NCBI GenBank assembly: GCA_002331625.1
Contig: DCZN01000115.1
Location: 1-12,678 of the forward strand
From: Nitrospira sp. UBA2083
Lineage (GTDB): Bacteria > Nitrospirota > Nitrospiria > Nitrospirales > Nitrospiraceae
Length of the DNA stretch: 12,678 nucleotides
Direction of reading: 5' to 3'
In this document: positions 8,311-12,678 of the stretch, one piece after another
Layout of the letters: each line of letters begins with the position of its first letter
Numbering within the stretch: position 1 is the stretch's first letter
Notes under the pieces: model-generated
Databases searched by the model: none
What the model was told of the DNA's origin: nothing
What the model saw: the letters and a program-made list of their open reading frames with translations, nothing else
Program-made: the position numbers and the translations under genes

Positions 8311-8341
8311 TTGGAAATGTGGTGTTTCCAACGTATGGAAA
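8311..8341. repeat. Three alternating TGGAAA half-sites
   Basis: TTGGAAA (8311-8317) and TTTCCAA (8325-8331) form a perfect inverted repeat with a seven-base spacer. TTTCCA (8325-8330) and TGGAAA (8336-8341) form a second one with a five-base spacer, so the middle half-site is shared. It lies 68-98 bases before the activator gene. It could be an operator or enhancer, possibly for autoregulation, or a weak hairpin. No T-run follows, so it is not a typical terminator of the FemAB-like gene. Confidence 0.45.
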
Positions 8342-8408
8342 ACGCGAGAAACCAGCATGCGATATCCATCCAAATCGTTGCCGGCCTGAGACAGTGGAGT
8401 ACTAGGGC

Positions 8409-9803
8409 ATGACAACACATCCTACCTTGCTCCTTATCGATGATGAGGCTGTTACTCGGAGCGAGATGACCTCCGCGCTCGCATCCAATTACGAGATCCT
8501 TGAAGCATCGGGTCGCGCCAATGCTCTCTCACAGATTCGCCTGGTCATGCCACCGCTGGTATTGCTTAACCTGGATCCTTCCTCTAACGTGGAAGGAACC
8601 GCGGAGGGTTTGATCATACTGCGAGAGACAGTCCAGCTCAATCCCATGACCAAGGTCATCGTGATGGTCGGAAGCAACGATCGAACGAAAGCCGCTGCAG
8701 CAATGGAAGGTGGGGCGTACGATATTCTTGAAAAGCCTGTCCAGCTCGATGTGTTGAAGGTGGTGTTGCAGAGGGCAATGTATCTGTTCAACCTGGAGCG
8801 CGAGAGTCGCGCTGTTCGGGAGGAGGTCAGTGGGACTGAATTCCAAGGTCTTGTGGGTACCAGCAAGCCGATGCAAGAGGTGTTTGGCATGATCCGCCGT
8901 GTCGGGCCTGCTGACGTTCCGATCCTCATCACAGGTGAGAGCGGGACGGGGAAGGAACTCGTGGCTCGTGCGATCCACCGACTAAGTGGGCGAAAAGACG
9001 CACCTTTTGTCGCGATCAACTGCGGTGCAATCCCGGAGACACTGCTGGAGAGTGAGCTGTTCGGTTATGAGAAAGGGGCATTTACCGGCGCTGTCCAGCA
9101 ACGAAAAGGTCGGATTGAATCCGCGCAAGGCGGCACGCTTTTCCTTGATGAAATCGGAGACATCCCTCTCAGTCTGCAGGTCAAGTTGCTGCGGTTTTTG
9201 CAAGAGCATGAAGTCCATCGGTTGGGAGGAAGACATAAGATTTCAGTCGATGTCCGGGTTCTTGCTGCGACGAACATTGATCTGCAAGAGGCTATCAACT
9301 CTGGTCGATTCAGAGAGGATTTGTTCTACAGGCTTTGTGTCGTGGGTATTCCCGTCCCTAGTCTGAAGACACGGGGTTCTGACATCACTCTCCTCGCGAA
9401 GCAATTCTTCGCGAAGTTTGCGGAAGCACACAAGAAACCCCTGAAAGGGTTTACCTCGCAAGGGATCGAAGCGATACTGGCGCACAATTGGCCTGGGAAT
9501 GTCAGGGAGCTAGAAAATCGGGTTAAACGAGCTGTGGTGATGGCGGAAGGGAAATACATCACCCCTGCTAACTTGGAATTGAAAGACCTCTCCTCCGGTC
9601 ATAGCGATGTTACGACACTCCGAGGCGCACGCGACCTTCGCGAGAAGGAGTTGGTGAGGATCATTCTGGACAAAGTCGATGGCAATGTCTCCAAGGCGGC
9701 TATTGAGCTGGGGATTAGCCGGCCCACCCTCTACCAGTTGCTCTCTCGATATAGGTTAAGACCCTCAAAATTTGACGCTGAACATGGAGAAAGAAGAGTT
9801 TGA
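8409..9803 (+). CDS. prsR: PrsR-type sigma-54 activator with altered receiver
   Basis: A 464-residue NtrC-family response regulator of the PEP-CTERM (PrsR) type, expected to activate sigma-54 promoters of exosortase-related genes. The receiver domain (about 5-120) keeps the acidic pair in LLIDDEA (Asp11, Asp12) and Lys108 in ILEKPV. The phosphoacceptor position reads LLNLDP (Asn54 where Asp is expected), and the conserved Thr/Ser after strand 4 reads Val86 in VIVMVGSND. The AAA+ domain is intact: Walker A GESGTGKE (175-182), the sigma-54-contacting GAFTGA (222-227), Walker B GTLFLDEIGD (241-250) and FREDLFYRL with arginine fingers (300-308). A Fis-type helix-turn-helix (VSKAAIELGISRPTLYQLL, 426-444) ends the protein. 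ATG 8409 has GGAG nine bases upstream. No histidine kinase gene is adjacent, although PrsK commonly accompanies PrsR. Family assignment is strong; the phosphorylation-independent mode is inferred. Confidence 0.92.
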   Translation: MTTHPTLLLIDDEAVTRSEMTSALASNYEILEASGRANALSQIRLVMPPLVLLNLDPSSNVEGTAEGLIILRETVQLNPMTKVIVMVGSNDRTKAAAAMEGGAYDILEKPVQLDVLKVVLQRAMYLFNLERESRAVREEVSGTEFQGLVGTSKPMQEVFGMIRRVGPADVPILITGESGTGKELVARAIHRLSGRKDAPFVAINCGAIPETLLESELFGYEKGAFTGAVQQRKGRIESAQGGTLFLDEIGDIPLSLQVKLLRFLQEHEVHRLGGRHKISVDVRVLAATNIDLQEAINSGRFREDLFYRLCVVGIPVPSLKTRGSDITLLAKQFFAKFAEAHKKPLKGFTSQGIEAILAHNWPGNVRELENRVKRAVVMAEGKYITPANLELKDLSSGHSDVTTLRGARDLREKELVRIILDKVDGNVSKAAIELGISRPTLYQLLSRYRLRPSKFDAEHGERRV

Positions 9804-9976
9804 AGAAGACGCCAAAATGCAAATATATTTTACATACCGAGAGTTTCCTAACTAGTTGAAACCGTTGAAGCAAAATTTTCCAAGATCTTTTTCTAGTAAC
9901 TGGATGTAATACTTCTTTACAGCCCAAATTTTCTGAATGAAGAGTCGAGCACAATAGCCCAATACTTTTAACGGCT

Positions 9977-9982
9977 TATAAT
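9977..9982 (+). promoter_or_regulatory. Possible sigma-70 -10 box (TATAAT)
   Basis: A perfect TATAAT lies about 84 bases before the PEP-CTERM gene start. No recognisable -35 box sits 16-18 bases upstream, so this is an alternative to, or an addition to, the sigma-54-like element just downstream. Chance occurrence in AT-rich DNA is quite possible. Confidence 0.3.
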
Positions 9983-9994
9983 TGAGCACTCTGC

Positions 9995-10010
9995 GAGCAC
10001 GGGTTATGCT
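9995..10010 (+). promoter_or_regulatory. Imperfect sigma-54-like -24/-12 element
   Basis: GAGCACGGGTTATGCT matches the consensus TGGCACG-N4-TTGCT with correct spacing and an intact -12 GC. The nearly invariant -24 GG reads AG, and the T before the -12 TGC reads A. If used, transcription would start near 10020, giving a ~45-base leader before ATG 10066. The element sits directly downstream of a sigma-54 activator gene and before a PEP-CTERM gene, where such promoters are common. The -24 mismatch keeps the confidence low. Confidence 0.4.
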
Positions 10011-10051
10011 TAACAGGTAAGGCGCCGTGATGTTTATCAGGCCCCTAGCTG

Positions 10052-10057
10052 TGAGGA
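10052..10057 (+). promoter_or_regulatory. Ribosome binding site of the PEP-CTERM gene
   Basis: TGAGGA is placed eight bases before ATG 10066. It favours that start over the in-frame GTG 10027 and ATG 10030, which would put 12-13 unneeded residues before the Lys-Lys-Arg of the signal peptide and lack a clear ribosome binding site. Confidence 0.65.
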
Positions 10058-10065
10058 CAACAAAG

Positions 10066-10323
10066 ATGAAGAAACGGGGTAGCTTTATTCACTCTATTCT
10101 TTTTGGAATTGCCATAATGACTCCAGGGTTATCCGAGAATCTGGCAATGGCTCAGACGACTACTAGCCTAGTTAGTGATAGCGCTGGCCTTGCTAGTTTT
10201 AAACCCAGACCGAGACCTTGTGGCCGAGGGTGCGCGTCCGTTCCAGAACCAGCATCGATGATTCTGCTAGGTACTGGCTTAGCTGGGCTTGGAATTTTGA
10301 GGCGGGCCTCCAGAAAAGATTAA
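10066..10323 (+). CDS. Very small PEP-CTERM sorting-domain protein
   Basis: An 85-residue exported protein and the likely exosortase substrate in this window. MKKRGSFIHSILFGIAIM is a signal peptide start with probable cleavage after AMA (about residue 29). The C-terminus is a complete sorting signal: VPEPAS (59-64), the hydrophobic stretch MILLGTGLAGLGIL (65-78) and a basic end RRASRKD. What remains between the two signals is only about 30 residues, TTTSLVSDSAGLASFK followed by PRPRPCGRGCAS, containing two cysteines and a Pro/Arg cluster. It has no recognisable catalytic or binding domain; it might be a surface peptide, a matrix-attached tag or a crosslinking unit, which the sequence does not decide. 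It has its own promoter region upstream and a terminator just after, so it is probably a highly expressed single-gene transcript (inference). Start chosen by the TGAGGA ribosome site. Confidence 0.88.
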   Translation: MKKRGSFIHSILFGIAIMTPGLSENLAMAQTTTSLVSDSAGLASFKPRPRPCGRGCASVPEPASMILLGTGLAGLGILRRASRKD

Positions 10324-10352
10324 CAAATTCATTCAAAAGAGAATTGACTAGA

Positions 10353-10382
10353 AGGGCCACTCCCTCACGGGAGTGGCCCTTT
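10353..10382 (+). terminator. Strong rho-independent terminator
   Basis: A perfect 12-base-pair stem, AGGGCCACTCCC (10353-10364) and GGGAGTGGCCCT (10369-10380), encloses a TCAC loop and is followed by TT. It starts 30 bases after the PEP-CTERM stop codon. The facing minus-strand gene ends at 10466, so the same hairpin may also stop transcription from that side, although the T-run is poorer in that direction. Confidence 0.9.
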
Positions 10383-10465
10383 GTCGTTGTAGGCCCCTCT
10401 CAATAACCGATTTCTATTTCACAGTAATAAATCTCTGTATGTTTCTCGGATATCACACAGTTGGG

Positions 10466-11158
10466 TCATTGAATCGTCTTGCTCACTATGTTGGAAGATG
10501 GGCTCTCGCCAGCACTGTTATAGGCCCTGACGACGAAGTAGTAGGTTCTGCCTACTGTCAAACTGGATACGGTCGAGGAGGTGACATTGCCTACGTTAAT
10601 GGTTCGAGTATATTGGTTGGGAATTTCTCCAACATAGACTCTATAGCCGGTGAGACTTGTCGCGGTGACCGCATTCCATGTGAGAGTTGCCGAGGACATG
10701 GTTGATGGCGTTGTGGGTGACAGGATCAATGTCACGGGAACAGTTTTAGTGCACCAGGTAGCACTCTTGATCGTGACGATGGCGTTGTAGGTCCCCGCCG
10801 TGCGTCCGCTGGTATTGACAGCAACTGTGAACGTCGCACTTTTGGTAATGGACGTTGTGGCGGGCGACTCTGAAATCCAGGAGGCATTGTCGGAAGCATT
10901 TAAAGTAACGGTCCCAGTACCCGACCGGGAAATAGTTATTGTCTGCTTTGGAGGGTTGGTCGCACCCTGCACCGCATGAAAGGTCAGTGATGCCGGACTA
11001 ACAGGAGTAAGGTGGCACGCCAAGCCTTCAGAACCGAGTCCCAGACAGATGAATACTACAATTCCAACGATCTGCCATGGCCACTGTATGGTCGAAAAGT
11101 GAGTCTTGCGTCGAAATCGCATCGCTTGGTGAGAGATTGCTCCAAAAATGTATCTCAT
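10466..11158 (-). CDS. Secreted BACON-like and fibronectin type III protein
   Basis: A 230-residue exported or membrane-anchored protein. A hydrophobic segment, WPWQIVGIVVFICLGLG (about 26-42), ends in SEGLAC and acts as signal peptide or anchor; the cysteine context is not a good lipobox. Residues ~55-146 look like a BACON/Ig-type beta domain (TITISRSGTGTVTLNASDNASWI, then GTYNAIVTI). Residues ~155-229 form a fibronectin type III domain (ATLTWNAVTATSLTGYRVYVG, TYYFVVRAYNSAGES). Both domains suggest binding to surface carbohydrate or protein. No PEP-CTERM signal is present, so exosortase would not process it. ATG 11158 is preferred because GGAGA (11164-11168) lies five bases upstream. Starts at 11257 (263 residues) and 11122 (a more classical signal peptide but no ribosome site) are alternatives. 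It converges on the PEP-CTERM gene across the shared terminator. Confidence 0.82.
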   Translation of the reverse strand: MRYIFGAISHQAMRFRRKTHFSTIQWPWQIVGIVVFICLGLGSEGLACHLTPVSPASLTFHAVQGATNPPKQTITISRSGTGTVTLNASDNASWISESPATTSITKSATFTVAVNTSGRTAGTYNAIVTIKSATWCTKTVPVTLILSPTTPSTMSSATLTWNAVTATSLTGYRVYVGEIPNQYTRTINVGNVTSSTVSSLTVGRTYYFVVRAYNSAGESPSSNIVSKTIQ

Positions 11159-11163
11159 TAGTT

Positions 11164-11168
11164 TCTCC
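11164..11168 (-). promoter_or_regulatory. Ribosome binding site deciding the start at 11158
   Basis: On the minus strand the order is GGAGA, five bases, then ATG 11158. The other candidate starts, 11257 and 11122, have no comparable site. Confidence 0.5.
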
Positions 11169-11258
11169 ATCCGCTGATACGCATGATCCTGGTGTTGGTC
11201 TGTGTTTTTGAAAATGTTTCCGCAACACTTCTTACTGTCATTGGGAAGGCGGCTCACT

Positions 11259-11460
11259 TGAATCTATATGAGAATTGAAAAACATCGTTTCGAACGAGCG
11301 CGATTGCTGTTGACTAGGAGAACGGCTCGCACATTTTTAACCAATGTGATTCTTTGCAATGCGAGTAACTGCGTTGAGCAAGCATGAACCAATCGAGACT
11401 TGGTTTTGAGCTAGGTATTAGTTGAGGCATGAGTGTTCTTACCATAGGCTTCATCCCCCT
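11259..11460. other. Gap between the two fibronectin genes
   Basis: Gene-free region upstream of the BACON-like gene (minus strand) and downstream of the lipoprotein gene. It should contain the promoter of the former. On the minus strand I see TGG-N7-TTGCT around 11378-11392, which resembles a sigma-54 site but is one base too short, and a weak TATAGAT-like box near 11265. No clear terminator hairpin was found. Confidence 0.4.
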
Positions 11461-12051
11461 TTAGGATTGGGCCGAAGGCGTCACCGCTGTGATTTCAGTT
11501 GAACAAACGCTGTCGGTCTTGTTGAACGCGCGGATAGCGAAAAAGTATTGTGTATTGGGTTCGAGCCCGGTAATTGTTGCGGATGAATCCTCCACGGCAA
11601 GGCTTTCCCCTTGAGAGCATGAATTTGGTTCTTCCGGGTTTGACTCTTGCTGACCTGGTTCTTCTGAATCTACCTCTTCCGAATTTGATTCTTGTGAAGC
11701 TGATTCTGCTGATGAGCGTTTCCCATAGTGGATGGAGTAACCATCAACGTTGAAATTGGAAGGACGATCCCAAGTCACATGCGCAGTCACTCCGGTTGAT
11801 GTCAAAGTCATAGTGATCTTTGGATCTTCTTCGTGTCCAGAATCTGTTGCTTGGGAGCTGAACCCTTGATCTGAGTCCAGTCTTGCCGGCTCATCCGTTG
11901 GCGTCGAGAGGCTCGACACGATCGGTCCTCCCGCTCCATCATTTGTGCAGCCGGCCAGTAGTACGAGGGGCAGAATCAAAAATGCGAGATGGGGTATTGC
12001 AATGATGGATTTCCTGGAGGCAAAGCTGACGAAAGTTTTACGCGACAACAT
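11461..12051 (-). CDS. Fibronectin type III lipoprotein with acidic insertion
   Basis: A 196-residue lipoprotein. The signal peptide ends in the lipobox LLAGC (Cys35), so the protein should be lipid-anchored in the cell envelope. After a disordered Ser/Thr/Asp linker (36-77), one fibronectin type III domain spans 78-193: TAHVTWDRPSNFNVDGYSIHYGKR at the front and ATITGLEPNTQYFFAIRAFNKTDS at the back. The loop between the two halves carries a ~36-residue Glu/Ser/Gln-rich insertion (113-148) built from imperfect ten-residue units; Cys145 and Cys183 may form a disulfide. No PEP-CTERM signal is present. The start is supported by GAGGAG about seven bases before ATG. It lies behind the other fibronectin gene on the same strand but 302 bases from it, so co-transcription is uncertain. 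Its role is unknown, most likely envelope or extracellular matrix binding. Confidence 0.85.
   Translation of the reverse strand: MLSRKTFVSFASRKSIIAIPHLAFLILPLVLLAGCTNDGAGGPIVSSLSTPTDEPARLDSDQGFSSQATDSGHEEDPKITMTLTSTGVTAHVTWDRPSNFNVDGYSIHYGKRSSAESASQESNSEEVDSEEPGQQESNPEEPNSCSQGESLAVEDSSATITGLEPNTQYFFAIRAFNKTDSVCSTEITAVTPSAQS
11627..11716 (-). repeat. Three imperfect 30-base tandem units inside the lipoprotein gene
   Basis: On the plus strand the units 11627-11656, 11657-11686 and 11687-11716 begin GGTTCTTCC, GGTTCTTCT and GATTCTTGT and share a T-C-T-rich pattern. In the protein they give residues 112-142, with repeated ESNxEE/SEEP motifs. The length, a multiple of three, keeps the frame. Confidence 0.55.
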
Positions 12052-12678
12052 AGAGACACTCCTCTTCAGTAATTTGGTATAGGAACTATGCTGGCGTTTA
12101 GCCCGTGCCTATTGGTGATCAATTAGGAGAATGTAAGGCAGAAGGGATCACCACCATTACCGTCTTCCTTATGCGCAGGAGGGGCAGCAAAAATGATGCC
12201 GTCAGAAACATGATCTATAAGTTTGATTTCTCAGTTCTTCGAGTAAATAGTCGGATCTGGAAAGTGTAGCGAGTGAAGGGTTCAGCCTTCAGAAGGCTCA
12301 AGCAGAAGTGAGAGGAAAGATCAAGAAAAGGCCTAGTGGCTGTTCAAGGTTTCTGCTTGCTTGTGGTCCAACGATGCAGGATTGAGTGGCCAAAATACAT
12401 TTGGGATTCCTTAAGGAGCGAAGCAGTCTCGAGAAAAAATGAACGCAAATAGCCGCTCACCATCATGCAACGGGGCTTTGCTGGAGTGGCGAGGTTCCAC
12501 TCCGCCGAGAAGTGCTCTGTATCTGAACTTGGGATATGACTTAGGTGATAATAGAGTGCTCTTACGCACTTTTTTGGACGAGGAGCTTTCCCTGGTGTCG
12601 TTATAGACAGAAACAGAGTAGGTTATACCAGCATAAGTTGTCCACTTGTGGTCATGGATGTTGTGGAAGTGAAATAGT
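12052..12678. other. 627 bases without a convincing gene
   Basis: The left part must hold the promoter of the lipoprotein gene (minus strand). An eight-base inverted repeat, TGGTGATC (12113-12120) / GATCACCA (12146-12153), lies 62-102 bases before its start. Smaller hairpins occur at 12284-12298 (AGCCTT/AAGGCT) and 12483-12503 (GGAGTGG/CCACTCC). On the minus strand a frame stays open from the window edge (12677) to a stop at 12411, without an in-frame ATG; its peptide resembles nothing I know and it may be chance. No tRNA, insertion sequence or CRISPR array was seen. Confidence 0.45.

Larger units (their letters stand above)
9804..10065 (+). promoter_or_regulatory. Upstream control region of the PEP-CTERM gene
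   Basis: A 262-base AT-rich, gene-free region. It contains an inverted repeat GTTTC (9843-9847) / GAAAC (9858-9862) around the palindrome AACTAGTT (9850-9857); a direct repeat GTTGAA (9855-9860, 9864-9869); TTTCCAA at 9877-9883, the same half-site seen before the activator gene; and three GAGCAC hexamers at 9947, 9984 and 9995. The first elements lie 110-150 bases before the sigma-54-like site, a distance typical of enhancers bound by NtrC-family proteins. Function is inferred. Confidence 0.4.

Noticed and set aside
8489..9019. Minus-strand open frame of 176 codons inside the activator gene
   Set aside because: Antisense to the conserved receiver and AAA+ coding sequence, with low-complexity Ser/Arg-rich translation.
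10218..10705. Plus-strand open frames spanning the terminator and the end of the BACON-like gene
   Set aside because: They overlap the PEP-CTERM gene out of frame, cross a strong terminator or are antisense to the fibronectin domain; no ribosome site and no recognisable peptide.
11378..11392. Sigma-54-like TGG-N7-TTGCT on the minus strand before the BACON-like gene
   Set aside because: The spacing between the -24 and -12 elements is one base short, and sigma-54 promoters tolerate this poorly.
12085..12110. AGGCACGGGC on the minus strand before the lipoprotein gene, resembling a -24 box
   Set aside because: No GC occurs at the correct -12 distance; the next GC is two bases too far.
12284..12298. 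Hairpin AGCCTT/AAGGCT as a possible terminator
   Set aside because: Only six base pairs, no T-run and no gene ending nearby.

Overview
The window reads as a chromosomal segment of a Gram-negative bacterium with an exosortase/PEP-CTERM protein-sorting system. The gene families, the moderate GC content and two secreted fibronectin type III proteins of a style I associate with Nitrospirota (genus Nitrospira) suggest that lineage. This placement is an inference from protein style, not from a marker gene.

Layout. Positions 44-5912 hold five closely spaced plus-strand genes: an aldo/keto reductase, a glutamine-hydrolysing asparagine synthase-type amidotransferase, a stand-alone acyl carrier protein, a NAD synthase-like PP-loop ATPase (ATGA overlap with the carrier gene), and an AMP-forming acyl-CoA ligase. 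After a 324-base gap come the exosortase (6237-7199) and, 12 bases later, a FemAB/GNAT-type protein (7212-8288). A 120-base gap with three TGGAAA half-sites precedes a PrsR-type sigma-54 activator (8409-9803). A 262-base promoter region then leads to a tiny PEP-CTERM protein (10066-10323), closed by a very strong rho-independent terminator. On the minus strand, facing this block, lie a secreted BACON-like/fibronectin protein (10466-11158) and a fibronectin lipoprotein (11461-12051). The last 627 bases show no convincing gene.

How it may work together. Exosortase is the inner-membrane transpeptidase-like enzyme that processes proteins with a C-terminal PEP motif, usually in organisms that make exopolysaccharide. 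The small VPEPAS protein next door is an obvious candidate substrate, and the sigma-54 activator is the regulator type usually tied to PEP-CTERM genes. The upstream set (ligase, carrier protein, two different amide-forming PP-loop enzymes, reductase) looks like a module that activates a carboxylic acid, carries it as a thioester and/or amidates it, perhaps to decorate the exopolysaccharide. That chemistry is inferred.

Most notable points: the receiver domain of the activator appears to lack both the phosphoacceptor aspartate (Asn54) and the conserved Thr/Ser (Val86), and no PrsK-type kinase is next to it. The NAD synthase-like protein has an insertion and altered substrate motifs. The PEP-CTERM protein has an exposed part of only about 30 residues, with a PRPRPCGRGC core. 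The promoter region in front of it carries repeated GAGCAC elements and an imperfect sigma-54-like site.
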